Shown: positions 23,303-33,646 of the stretch, one piece after another | How the letters are laid out: every line of letters starts with the position of its first letter | How positions within the stretch are numbered: position 1 is the stretch's first letter | Position numbers and translations under genes: made by a program | Notes under the pieces: model-generated | Told to the model about the DNA's origin: nothing | Database searches by the model: none | What the model saw: the letters and a program-made list of their open reading frames with translations, nothing else | Assembly: GCA_038380435.1 (NCBI GenBank) | Contig: JAWZYU010000010.1 | Coordinates: forward strand, 42,318,135 to 42,382,134 | From: Ryuthela nishihirai | Lineage: Eukaryota > Arthropoda > Arachnida > Araneae > Heptathelidae | Length of the DNA stretch: 64,000 nt | Direction: 5' to 3'

Positions 23303-24417
23303 CGTGAGTAAGCCACTGTCTGATGATGATCATGTAAAGAATAATAAAGCAATATTGACATAATAGACACGTATTCCTTGCGTACAAAGCGTGAAAGAAA
23401 TTTCGCCTCTTTCTACCACAAATACAAGAAAAATCAAATAATGATTTTTAATAAGATTTCTCTGACATCTCTCCACCCCGTATGCCTTAGTAGTAATTAG
23501 AACTATGTAAACGTAACAAACGAGTAGGATTATGACTGTCTGTGACAGTTACGAAATAGTAAGTTTGTCACTATTGCAAAAATAATATTCGTTTGCTCCT
23601 ATACTGTAATTTAAAAAATATTTTCGAGTAATTGTTTGTAAACACTGATAGCTTAAAGCGCAAAAAGTCGTGATATATAGAAACAGACAGAGATATAGAA
23701 GGAGAAGCTGAATCTGTGGTATCAACTACCTGAGCTTATTATGGGCTGGGATAAAGTCTTTTTAAAACAAACAAAATATATCTTAGAAAGCTGCAATTGT
23801 TACAATGAATTAAAAGCCCTAGGAACACGGTGAAAAATTTTCTGCCCAAAGACAATGGAAGTAATGATGCTCCAAACGATTTTGACCTTCAGACGACATT
23901 CAGGCCAAGATTACTGGAAGTGACGCCATCGAAATATTCTAGAAAACACCCTGTCTCTGCAAGACACACTTCCAGTAAGGGAGATTTTAAGAAGCTTTCC
24001 ATAACATCATATTTGGTCAGGTGGCTCACGGTTGTATCACTTTCATCGAACTTTTCCGTGCTCACTTATGGGAAAAGATTTTTTTCTTCTATCGATGAGT
24101 CACTTCTGGAAAAAGGAGGTTTTTTATCGATTATTCACTTCTGGTGACCTTGACCTATGGCGACATTTATGGTAATTTTTTCCAGCCGTCAAGGTTATTG
24201 AAAGGTCAAAATCATCCAGAGAGAGGATCACCACTACTAGCGAAATTACCTGTCGTGGAAGGGAAGGAAGATCCAATTGAATATTTTGGAGACCATATTA
24301 CTCTAAAAGAGATAATATCCATCAATCAATTTATTTCCAGATAAAATACTGTCTAAAAACACTTTTACATTTACATTTAATAGTTGAAAATAAATCACTC
24401 ACAAGAGTTACAAACTC
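23303..24417. other. unassigned spacer
   Basis: Two short open frames near 23830-24344 have no recognisable motif. Phrases near TATCGATGAGTCACTTCTGG recur once. Confidence 0.45.
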
Positions 24418-24571
24418 TCCTGTGGATAAGAAAATACTAATATTACAAAAAAGCACATATTATGTACATAATGTGTTTACATAATATGTTGTACATAATG
24501 TTGTAATATGTTGTTCATTTTGTACATAATACGTGCCTTTTTGTAATATTTGTATTTTCTTATCCACAGGA
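24418..24571. repeat. 154 bp imperfect foldback
   Basis: The arm at 24418-24467 (TCCTGTGGATAAGAAAATAC...) is complementary to 24522-24571 with about four mismatches over 50 bp. The loop is built of TACATAATRTG-type repeats. No TA or TTAA flank is clear. Confidence 0.9.
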
Positions 24572-24621
24572 GAAAACACATTTTGTACATGTGTTTTCTT
24601 ATCCATAAAAATGTGTTTTAC

Positions 24622-24699
24622 AAAAGGTGTTTTACAAAACACATTTTGTTGTTGTGGTACAAAAGGTGTTTTACAAAACACGTTTTGTTGTTGTGGTAC
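24622..24699. repeat. 39 bp tandem duplication
   Basis: Two adjoining units AAAAGGTGTTTTACAAAACA... (24622-24660 and 24661-24699) differ at one base. Confidence 0.93.
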
Positions 24700-24773
24700 A
24701 AAAGTATTTTTCCGAAGTGCTATTACTCTATTAGTAATCTATATACAATCTAAACAAGGTACAGAAAAATGTA

Positions 24774-25208
24774 CAGTCGCTCAAATAAGTATCCGAACAC
24801 TATGGTTGATTGCAAAATTCAGAAAAAATATCTGGCATTGATTTTTTTTATTTTTAGAAATTAGTGATCTGGCAACCTTCGTGTCACGTGATTACAGAAT
24901 TCAGGAAAAATATCTGGAGCGTGTAAAGCAACTGTACACGCTCCAGTTACCGTTCACAGCAAACTGGAGCGTGTGCAGTTACTGCACACGGTAACTGCAC
25001 ACGCTCAATATTTCCGTGAGTGAGCCCACACGATCTAGTATCAAAATAATATGACCACCTACAGTCGCTCAAAAAAGTATCCGAACACTATGGTTGATTG
25101 CAAGACACGAAGGTTGCCAGATGACTAATTTCTAAAAAAATCAATGCCAGATATTTTTTCTGAATTTTGCAATCAACCATAGTGTTCGGATACTTTTTTG
25201 AGCGACTG
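24774..25208. mobile_element. Tc1/mariner-type MITE, 435 bp, with nested copy and central hairpins
   Basis: Ends CAGTCGCTCAAA...GTATCCGAACAC and the matching complement, each directly flanked by TA. The inverted repeats run about 115 bp. A second copy of the same terminus, also preceded by TA, starts at 25062, so 25062-25208 folds as a smaller element by itself. The centre has two perfect hairpins: 24914-24925 with 24935-24946 (12 bp), and 24967-24982 with 24991-25006 (16 bp, GAGCGTGTGCAGTTAC). It has no coding capacity. Confidence 0.9.
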
Positions 25209-25210
25209 TA

Positions 25211-26127
25211 CAACAGAGATCACAGTAAAACTTCGATATCATGAATATGATGCAACCAAGCTCTTTATTCCTAAATTTATGAAGATTTCTTTCAGATGCA
25301 TATAAATTTCGTTAATGTCTCTTACGTAAAGAGTTCACCAAGAGAACTATAAAATTTCGTCTGTTACATTTTCTTAAGTATTAACAAAAAATATTTTTTG
25401 TTAATACTTATACAGTCTGGTAAGATCTCCGTAGCCAATGGTTGCATGAGGATTTTGTATGTATGTTTAAGGTTCGAATTTATATGATGGACATATAAGT
25501 GGGCAATCGAACAGCTGGAATTTTTCTTCAAGGACAAGTGCTCCATCATTTGAGAACTTTGTGTTAGTTATTTTTTTCATTGTTAGTTAGTTTAGTTAGT
25601 TTGTTAGTTAGTTTGTTTACATTGCTAGCTTCCTCTGAATGTGTTCGCTGTTCGCCCTAGGGTGTATTTTACGATTTGGGGCAGATGAAACAATAAGGGG
25701 AAGTGCCCTGCGCTCTCAAGATGTTACTGACGGTGTTATGTGGAATCGTGACAGACAGAATAATTGGTTCGTAGTTTTTCGAAGATATACAGGTGAACTT
25801 CTAACAGGGAATGGAGAAAGTTATTGTGGCATGATCCCAATCTTCCTGAGGTCATCAGAAATGAATCAACGCATATTATAGTTTCAAGAAAGAACCACTC
25901 ACAATTCACAAAGCACGAGTAAGAGTTGCAATGTTGCTTAAACGTTTCCAAATAGGAAAATTTATCATAATGGAAAGAAACGTAGAGTTGTTTCTTGTAA
26001 GAATTCGCAATTCCGTTGAATGAGTTGTTAGACTAACATAAACTGGCCTCTACAATTCAATAATTCATCAGCTCTAGACTTCGTTTTTAGGGTTACTTAA
26101 GGAACACCGCGTGCAGTTGGCAAAAAA
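25211..26127. other. mostly unassigned spacer
   Basis: Contains a (GTTAGTTA)n patch near 25563-25617 and an open frame at 25639-25881 without recognisable features. Confidence 0.45.
25417..25457 (+). repeat. possible solo RTE 3' end remnant
   Basis: GATCTCCGTAGCCAATGG followed by TTGCATGAGGAT resembles the last ~40 bp of the RTE LINE (GACCTCCGTAGCCCATGG, then CTGCTTGAGGAT). It is short and diverged. Confidence 0.5.
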
Positions 26128-26244
26128 TCTGCTGAGGACCCGCCATCCTCACAGATCCTTATACTATGGCGTATTAAACTGACAGGCTCCTGTCAGACCT
26201 TTGTGTCAAGCAGCTGTTTGAGGAGGTATTTATTATTTATTTTT
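26128..26244 (+). mobile_element. 5'-truncated SINE-B copy
   Basis: Begins at CTGCTGAGGACCCGCC, lacking the tRNA head, and ends GTTTGAGGAGGTATTTATT. Confidence 0.9.
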
Positions 26245-26493
26245 TAAAGCATCAATAAGCTAAGGACATTACAGGATTTGAACGGGAGAAAATTTTCTGT
26301 ACGAGAAAGCGTAATTCTATGAGCGTTCCATCGCGTGGCACCTCGTGGCGATTGACTACCATAAAATATTTTTCATTCTTAATGGTTTGAAAAAAAAAAT
26401 GTACCTTTACTATATTGCTTAATAGTAAAAAAAGTCGTATTTCCTTAATAATTTAGATAATATGATATATTATTCCTACGCTTCGTTTGACTA

Positions 26494-26693
26494 AAAAAAA
26501 TACCCCCTCAAGCAGCTGCTTGCCACAGAGGTCTGACAGGAGCCTGTCAGTTTATATGCCATAGTAGAAGATCTGAGAGTATGGCAAGACTTCAGCAGAA
26601 AAACAACACATACAACCATGCCTTACCCGGGGCTCGTACCCAGGTTCCTTAGATCAGTAGCCAAGCGCGCTAACCACTCGACCATGGGACGGC
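26494..26693 (-). mobile_element. SINE-B copy with 11 bp target duplication
   Basis: Complete reversed copy. TCGTTTGACTA at 26483-26493 and 26694-26704 flanks it. Confidence 0.96.
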
Positions 26694-26704
26694 TCGTTTG
26701 ACTA

Positions 26705-27310
26705 GCCATGTAACAAATCAAGCGTTCCCCGTGTTTCACGTAATTTCAGATCACGTCACCAGGTGGCAGGAGCTGTTTACTTCCAAGTGTTAATTAATCC
26801 ATCGCTGATTTAACAGCGAAAATCACTCTCAGCTCGAAATGCTTTAAAAGCTCTTCGTTTATATCATCAATTTCTAGCCAGTTTAACTTTTGCAACGATC
26901 ATTAATGAGTCCAATGAACAATTTATGAAACTGATATTCATCTTGTTAATAATCTAAAGTTTACGTAGGAACAGTTGTATGGTGTACTGTCTAAATCTCC
27001 AGATTTGCGACAAATGAAAAATCTGGAAAATAAAAAAAATATCTTGAATTAGATTTTTGTAAACTTTCTCTATCATTTTTTAGATATCCAACTTTTTTTT
27101 TTTTCGTTTTATTGATAAATGAATTCTTTTTTTGTGTTGGATAGGTATTGATGAAATTTTACCATTTGTACTTTACAAATCTCCCAAAATCTATAATTGG
27201 GTTGTCTAATCATTGAAAAATTCGAAAATTTAAATTTTAAACTAATATTGCAAGAGATGCATTTATGCAAGAAATCTGAAATTTTGATGGTAGAATATGA
27301 AGATCATGAG
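26705..27310. other. unassigned AT-rich spacer
   Basis: No gene or repeat family assigned. T-rich runs lie near 27090-27130. Confidence 0.45.
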
Positions 27311-27486
27311 GTTTGCATTTGCAACTACCCACACCAGTCACTGAATCAGAAACCTTTATGCAGATGTATGTAAACGTCACTAGTGCAGCGTATATGCCAA
27401 AATACGTGGTCACGTGCATCACTACTCGATCTAGGCAGCTATTTAAGACTGCTGCTCGTCAGTAATCATCAGTAGTGTTGATCACA

Positions 27487-28543
27487 ATGGGAAAAACGAA
27501 GGATCTTTCAGGGTTCGATAAAGAGCTTATTGTGGATGCCTGTCTGGCTACAGCGACGATTTTAGAAACGGCAGAGCTGATTGGTTTCTCAAAAGGTGAG
27601 ATAACTCGGGTTTTTAATCAGTGGAAAAATAACCCACATTGCTTGTCTAAGAGGCGTAAGTGTGGCTCGACGACAGTCTGCCAGGAACGAGATCACCGTC
27701 ATCTGAGAAGGCTTGTATGGAGAAACAGGACTTCCTGTGTGCAGCAATTGATCGAAGCATTCAATGAAGGCTGTTCCTGACACCATATCTCAGCGAACTA
27801 TGCGCAAGGAATTGAAGAGGATCGGTATCAGCAGTCCCATGCCTATACGGAAACCACTGATTTCTGCGAAGAACCGGAAAGTTCGTCTACAGTGGTGTCA
27901 GGAACACTGTGACTGGACACTGAAAAAAAGTCATGTGGTTCAACGAGTCGTGGTACACCTTGTTCTATACCGACGGTAGGCAGAGAGTTTAGCGGGAGCC
28001 CCATGAAGCAATGGACCCACCTTGCCTTGTAAACACAACTCAAGGTTCTTGAGTTGTGTTTACAAGGTTTGTCATGGTGTGGGGCAGTTCTGTTGGTACA
28101 GAACGGGTCCCCTGACATTGCTGGAAGGTCAGATGTCCTCCAAGGATTATTCGAACATTGTTGCCGATCAAGTCCATCCTGCAATGTTGACATTTTATCC
28201 AGCAGGTGACGGCTGTTTCATGGACGACAATGCTACTGTCCATCGCGCAAGATGTGTTCAGCGAGCATGACAGCGACTTCCACCATCTTCCCTGGCTACC
28301 ACAAAGCCCGGATCTGAACTCCATTGAGAATGTATGGGGCATGCTAGAAAAACAGATCCGGGAGCAAAGTCCTCTTCCGTCAAATCTGAGACAGTTGAAG
28401 GACTGTCTGGTGGTCGCCAACAGTCCTTTAACTGGAACGCCTGGTATGCTGGAGATACAAAGGCACTCCAACACCTTGTGGAATCTATGCCAAACCGCAT
28501 ACGTGCTGTAATTCGGGCTAAAGGAGGTCCAACTCGGTATTAA
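27487..28543 (+). pseudogene. Tc1-family transposase, broken
   Basis: It begins MGKTKDLSGFDKELIVDACL, the N-terminal helix-turn-helix DNA-binding region that recognises the inverted repeats. A second HTH-like part follows (SQRTMRKELKRIGI), then the catalytic DDE core in pieces: WFNESW, FMDDNATVH, and SPDLNSIENVWGMLEK, ending SMPNRIRAVIRAKGG. Related transposases usually have an Asp where this one has Asn (WFNES), so the first catalytic residue appears lost. At least three frame changes and two in-frame stops break the reading, one at a 20 bp palindrome (28025-28067). Family members are about 340 residues long, consistent with this span. Confidence 0.95.
28025..28067. repeat. perfect 20 bp palindrome inside the transposase
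   Basis: Arm 28025-28044 (CCTTGTAAACACAACTCAAG) and its exact complement 28048-28067 are separated by 3 bp. The first arm continues the normal coding sequence; the second replaces the expected glycine-rich codons before VMVWG. Confidence 0.95.
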
Positions 28544-28681
28544 TAAAGGTTTCTAATTCAGTAGCCAGTGTGTGTATAAGTTGCATCCTTATACCCAGGG
28601 GGGGGGGGGAGAAATGCAAATGTTTTGCTTTACGAAATTATTCGAAAATTATTTTTTAGTTGGATTGGTTCTAATGAAATA

Positions 28682-29068
28682 TGGGCGGGGGTGGCTCAGT
28701 CGGTAGCACGCCAGGCTCGTAATCTGCAGTTCCCAGGTTCGAGTCCCAGCTGGGTCAGCGTTGAGATTTATCTCCGCAAAATTCCCTGCACTGTCCACGG
28801 TCAGTAGGGGACACCGATGGGCTTGGAAAGGCCGCCGTCCGTCGGATGGGAAGTTAAGCCGTGGCCCCGTGTGCGGGAGAGCCATACCCTGTGCACGTTA
28901 AAGAACACGCTGGATGGCCTTGATGGGAGGCTACCATCTGTCTCCCAACAGCTGTTCCAGTGGGTCCCCTCCCCCAACCTTCTCTGAGCCTTTGGGGTCC
29001 CTGTGACCTGGCCATTTAGCCCATGGTGTGCAAAAAAGTGCCGCTCAGAGGTAAAACAACAACCCAAA
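28682..29068 (+). mobile_element. SINE-A copy with 12 bp target duplication, abutting a Tc1 end
   Basis: Complete forward copy flanked by TCTAATGAAATA at 28670-28681 and 29069-29080. The right duplication includes the TA next to the Tc1 element that starts at 29081. Confidence 0.97.
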
Positions 29069-29339
29069 TCTAATGAAATACACACTGCTGGCCATTAAAA
29101 GTGTAACACCAGGAAGAACTCATCAGATTGTCCCGAAATATACAAGAATGGTAGCCCAAGGGAGAATACGTAAATGATTCAAAGCGCAGCACATATGCAC
29201 ATCATGTGTGACAGTAACGCCCCATGGAAGTGGCATAAGAGGAAATTACAAAGAACCAGTGTAAAGCACTGGAATTGTGTTTGCTCACAGTTCTTGTGCA
29301 CAAAAGCATCAAGTATACTCCGTTGAAGAACACGGCATT

Positions 29340-29711
29340 CATATGACCAGGTTTCCGACTTTGATCGAGGGAGAATTGTGAGATTACTGGAAGGCTCCAT
29401 TTACCAACAGGACAATGCCCAACCACATGTGGCATGCATCGTCCAACAATTCCTGGATAACCACCATGTGACATTTTTGCCTTGGTCTTGTGCGTTCACC
29501 GGATCTGTCCCCAGTTGAACATGTCTGGTCCATGATCTCACGACGACTAGCACACCAGACATCAGCAGCTGCTACAACAGATGAACTTTGGCTACGTATC
29601 GAAACTGCATGGACTGGCATTCCCCAAGCACACATCCGACGTCTCATCATCTCAATGCCGGACCGTGCAGCAGCGGTTATTGCCGCTCATGGTGACTACA
29701 CAAGATACTGA
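29340..29711 (+). pseudogene. Tc1-family transposase, internal deletion, C-terminal half retained
   Basis: An N-terminal fragment DFDRGRIVRLLEG from the start of the HTH region is joined in frame to IYQQDNAQPHVACIVQQFL, which carries the second catalytic Asp. A frame change follows before SPDLSPVEHVWSMISRR, which contains the third acidic residue (VEHVW), and the protein ends SMPDRAAAVIAAHGDYTRY. The first catalytic Asp and most of the DNA-binding domains are missing, so it cannot transpose itself. It differs clearly from the transposase at 27.5-28.5 kb and represents another Tc1 lineage. Confidence 0.93.
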
Positions 29712-29772
29712 TTTCTTTGTATTCCACAAATCTAACCGAATTGTATTTGTAATCATTTAATCCTTCTAACAT

Positions 29773-30329
29773 CCCCCCCCCCCGATAGAGGACCACCTTG
29801 ACGTGGTGGTGGTGGTGGTGGTGGGGGGGGGGGGAGTTCGGATCCAGCAACCGGTCGAAGGCTTTGCTGACCGGATTGGGTCCCCGGTTGGATAGAGCCA
29901 AGACCAACCGAGGTCGAAGACATTGCTGACTGGTTTAGTGGCCCGGTTGGACGGTGTCAAGACCTCAACATCAGGTGCTCCGTGGAGCAATTCAAGGGCA
30001 CGGTTGAATGGATTTGGTCCCCTAGTAGGCACGAGCCCTTTTCAAAGTCTGGGCCCCACTAAGAGTCTCCACCCCGGGTGCCGAGCGAACTTGGATTTAC
30101 ATATCCTTGTTCATGGCTAACTGGGGAACAGATTAAATTCCAGGTTTCTACCGGTGGTTAGCTTTCCTACTATAAGACTGCTGCCATGTGAGGTTGGGAC
30201 TGAGATGCATCTATATGGTGTATTCTTGCCCCCGACTCTAGATAGTCACGGCTTTCCGTTAACTTGGTAGTGTCGTGAGACGGAACCGGGGATTGCCGTG
30301 GTTGCTGAACATCTGGCAACAAATAGTAC
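29773..30329 (+). mobile_element. retroposon-C copy (557 bp) with 14 bp target duplication
   Basis: Begins with a C run and GATAGAGGACCACCTTGACG, a (GGT)n tract and a G run, and ends CTGGCAACAAATAGTAC. The target duplication is AATCCTTCTAACAT (29759-29772) and AATCCTTGTAACAT (30330-30343), with one mismatch. The insertion lies within the Tc1 3' region. By eye it is close to the 19811 copy along its whole length. Confidence 0.92.
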
Positions 30330-30420
30330 AATCCTTGTAACATAAGCTATGTATTCACTAAATATGGCTATGATATCTCTTGTATTTCCTGGTGTTGCAC
30401 TTTTAATAGCCAGCAGTGTA

Positions 30421-30924
30421 TTATAATTCACATTTTTCGAATCCTTAGGTGATTTTAATTTACATCGTTAGAGGGCACTAAACATGGAAACGGCGAACCT
30501 TTTAACGAAAGTTTTTTTTACTGTTTATAGTAGAAATTTGAAATTTCGGTGGTAAAGTCGAGAGATATTCTATTAAAAGTAATAATCTGCCCCTTTTCTC
30601 AGAGGTGTGTGTGAAAAGAAACTATTTAAATATGAGAAACAGAAGAAACGCTTTTCTTTTTGTTATAAACGTACTGATAAAATACCACTATTTGCATTTT
30701 TCCAATCACCCATTAGTTCGAATTGAAACCTTTTAATGGGGCCAAAGTAGGTAAAGGAAAAACTTCTTTTTGGAAAAGAGATTCCCATTTTACCAGAGTC
30801 GATATGCGTTCTTCTAGTTTTACTTACACTTCGATTTGATTACCCCCCCCCCCCCCCCTCTGATCTGCAGTTTTGTGTGCATTCTGGGCTAAAACGCCAG
30901 GAATTAAGGATTCCAAAGGCTCGT
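30421..30924. other. unassigned AT-rich spacer
   Basis: No gene seen. A C run occurs at 30843-30858. Confidence 0.45.
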
Positions 30925-31287
30925 GTTGGTTGGGTTGTTTTGCCTCTGAGAGGCACTTTTTTTGCACAGAATGGGCTAAATGGAGAGGTCATAAGGATCC
31001 AGAGGGCTTAGAGAAGGTTGGGGGTAGGGAATCCACTGGACAGCTATTAGGAGACAGTTGATAATCTCCCGTCAATGCCATCCAACGTGTTCTTTATGAT
31101 ATAAAAGGTTTTTGTCGCTAATCGAAGCTCTCCCTCACACAGGGATATGGCTTAATGTTCCATTCGACGGAAGGCATCTTTCCAAAGCCCATCGGTGTCC
31201 CCTACCGACCGAGGGAAAGGCAAAGAGTTTTTCGAAGATAAATCTCAACGTTGGCCCAGGGGGAACTCGAATCTGGGTACTACAAAA
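30925..31287 (-). mobile_element. old SINE-A copy
   Basis: Reversed, from TTGGGTTGTTTTGCCTCTG to a degraded B box (ACTCGAATCTGGG). Confidence 0.88.
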
Positions 31288-31560
31288 GGTTCAGAGTTGG
31301 ATAAAGAGGATCTACAACAAGACTGTTAAGAGGTAACTGGACTCCTCACGTCAAAGCCATCCAGTGTTTTCTTTGGTTTGCATATGATATAGCTATCCTG
31401 CACATGGGGGACACTGCTTTATCTCCCATTTCACGTACGGCAGTTTTCCAAGCCAATAGTTGACCTTTTCTCACAAAGGGCAAGATGGAGGTTAGCAGAA
31501 ATAAACCTCAGAGCTGATACAGTTGGAACTGGAATCTGGGAACGTCAAATTACGAGCCTA
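31288..31560 (-). mobile_element. very old SINE-A fragment
   Basis: A second, more decayed reversed copy joined directly to the previous one. CATCCAGTGTTTTCTTTGG and the terminal TTACGAGCCT are recognisable. Confidence 0.7.
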
Positions 31561-31600
31561 TTACATTTGGGACATCTGCATTAAATGCATTGAACTCTTT

Positions 31601-31612
31601 GCAGAACACCAT
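31601..31612. repeat. target-site duplication, left, of the RNase H LINE
   Basis: GCAGAACACCAT, identical to 33647-33658. The right copy continues into the 5' part of the RTE LINE. Confidence 0.9.
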
Positions 31613-33463
31613 ATCACCCTTTCTTTTTAACCTATATCTATATGATATTAAAAATTTTTTAATAACAAGTTTAATTACACAAGCTATGCAGATGACCTCA
31701 CTTTTTGGACCTCAAACAGAAATGAATATGATATACAACATAATACTCAAGAACAACTTAATAAATTAATCAAGTATTGTGAAAAAAGGAATTTAACAAT
31801 AAATATAAATAAAACCTACTGTATACATTTCTCTAAAAACAAACATATTTCTCCAAAATTTGTTTTAAAAATTAATGACAACAAAATTGCTCAAGTCAAT
31901 CAATGTAAACTTCTTGGATTTTATTTAGATTCAAAATTAAATTGGAATTCACACTTAGATCATGCACACAATTCAGGCTCTAAATTACTTAATATCTTTA
32001 AATATTTTGCATTCAAAAAAGAAGGTTCGCACCCTAATACATTAATAACTTTATACAAAAATTTAATAAGAGCGAAAATTGAATATGGCTTTGATTTAAT
32101 AGATTTTCCAAGTTTAACTAAACTCAAAAAATTAAATATTATTCAAAATAAATGTATTAAGATAGCTCTAGGTCTTCCTAGATTTTGCCCCTCACTTGCT
32201 CTCTTGGCTGAAACTGCTCTTCCAAACTTTGAAACAAGACATCCTATCTTAATTTTAAAATATTATTCTAAATTACACTATAAGCTTCGAGTCCATCCAT
32301 TTTATCAAAAATTTAAAAGACTACCTTTTTACAAAATATTAAAAAATCAACCATCACTCTTTAATTATTTTAATAACCTTCACAAGGAAGACTTAAGAGG
32401 AGATATTACAGAATCAATTCCATTTTGGTGTTATCAACTTCCTAAAATTTATACTGAAATTCCTTTATTACACTCTAAAAATGAATATTCAAATGAAGCC
32501 ATTTTACAATTATTCAATAATTTTAAAAAGGAACATTTTGAAAATTTTCTGGAAATATATACAGATGGTTCTTTTATACAAGACTCTGGTTCTGCAGCTG
32601 TTTTTATTCCATCTTTTAGTGTTTCTTTAAAATTTAAATTACCAAAACATACTTCAATCTTACATGCAGAAATTTTTGCCATTTTGGCTGCCTTTAAATG
32701 GCTTTTACATAATACTAAAAACCAACTTATAGTTATTTTTATTGATTCTAAAGGAGCTATTCTCACATTAACACAGGATCAATCATACTCTACATATCCA
32801 TATTATATTACTTCCTTACTTAAACTAAATACAGAAATTTTTTTCCAAAATAATAATAAAATCCACCTAAGTTGGTCTCCAGGACATACTGGAATTAAGG
32901 AAAATGAAGAAGTGGATAAGATGGCGAAAGCAGCACATGATCTCAATACATGTTCTCCAACTTATAAATTCTATATAAATACAAAAAAAGAGATAAAAAA
33001 TTTGGAATTCTCTTCTACAGAAATATTTTTTCAACACAACTCTATTCTTAAACCTAATTTTAGATATTTACTCTCAAACAAAATTAATTATTTTTCGAAT
33101 AGTGTTTTTAATAGACAAGAAATTAGAGCTCTTCTCCGACTAAAAACTGATACTATATTATTAAATAAGTCAAAATTCTTTTTAAAACTAATTGATAATC
33201 CTAACTGTACATTTTGTCATTTAAAAGAAAATTCTCCCCATATAATCTTAAATTGTGACAAATTTAACCTACAAAGAAAGAAATTTTTTCATGAACTTGA
33301 GAATATTGGAATTACAGACTTTACCTTAGATACAATTTTAAATTTCCCTAATCCTTCTCTTCAACAAAAAATTTATCGATTGTTATTGAATTTCCTCCAA
33401 GAGACAAATATCTGGAATAAAAAAAAAAATAATAATAATAAAAAAGTACCAAAAAATTCATAA
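31613..33463 (+). pseudogene. LINE polyprotein, RT C-terminal part plus RNase H plus zinc motif
   Basis: Starts in the RT domain with ISPFLFNLYLYDI (motif B region). A frame change near 31645-31680 precedes SYADDLTFWTS, the catalytic YxDD motif. From there one frame is open to 33463, so no ATG start is meaningful. Next come the RT thumb region, then RNase H with its acidic residues in place (YTDGS near 32557, HAE near 32664, FIDSKGA near 32735, and WSPGHTGIKENEEVDKMAK near 32874). A CxxC-x7-H-x4-C zinc-binding motif lies near 33205. RNase H after RT is known from the I, Jockey, R1 and LOA groups. The long intact 3' frame suggests recent activity before 5' truncation. Confidence 0.92.
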
Positions 33464-33646
33464 ATATATGAAAAAAAAAGATATTACAAATATTAAAGGA
33501 AAAAAAATGAAAAAAAAAAACATATGAAAAAAAATCTTAATTTCCTCAGGAAAGATACTTGAGGAAAAGTTATAAGAAAATTCTTACTCGTTCTGGGAAA
33601 GCCTGAGCAAGGACCTCCCATATTAGTGTAACGTGCAAGCAAGCAA
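33464..33646 (+). other. 3' untranslated region of the RNase H LINE
   Basis: A-rich stretch, then TTCTGGGAAAGCCTGAGCAA and a short AAGC repeat up to the target duplication. Confidence 0.75.

Larger units (their letters stand above)
27311..28597 (+). mobile_element. Tc1/mariner element, ~1.29 kb, inactivated
   Basis: A transposase pseudogene lies between diverged terminal inverted repeats. The left one contains CACTGAATCAGAAACCTTTA (27338-27357), and the right one (about 28545-28580) is its complement with a few mismatches, both extending out to a TGCAACT-like phrase. Total length fits a Tc1 element. Exact ends and the TA duplication are uncertain. Confidence 0.85.
29081..30418 (+). mobile_element. 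Tc1/mariner element, internally deleted, invaded by retroposon-C
   Basis: Terminal inverted repeats CACACTGCTGGCCATTAAAA (29081) and the complement of CACTGCTGGCTATTAAAAGT (ending 30418), both flanked by TA. Removing the retroposon-C insertion and one duplicate leaves about 770 bp, much less than a ~1.3 kb active element. Confidence 0.94.
31613..33646 (+). mobile_element. RNase H-bearing non-LTR retrotransposon, 5' truncated
   Basis: About 2.03 kb bounded by a perfect 12 bp duplication. It begins inside the reverse transcriptase and ends in a (CAAG)n-like tail (33635-33648). The endonuclease and first ORF are absent. It is much more AT-rich than the RTE LINE, so the two elements differ in base usage as well as clade. 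Confidence 0.93.

Noticed and set aside
23830..24344. Two adjacent open frames, possibly exons
   Set aside because: The first starts without ATG, and neither has a recognisable motif or convincing splice sites.
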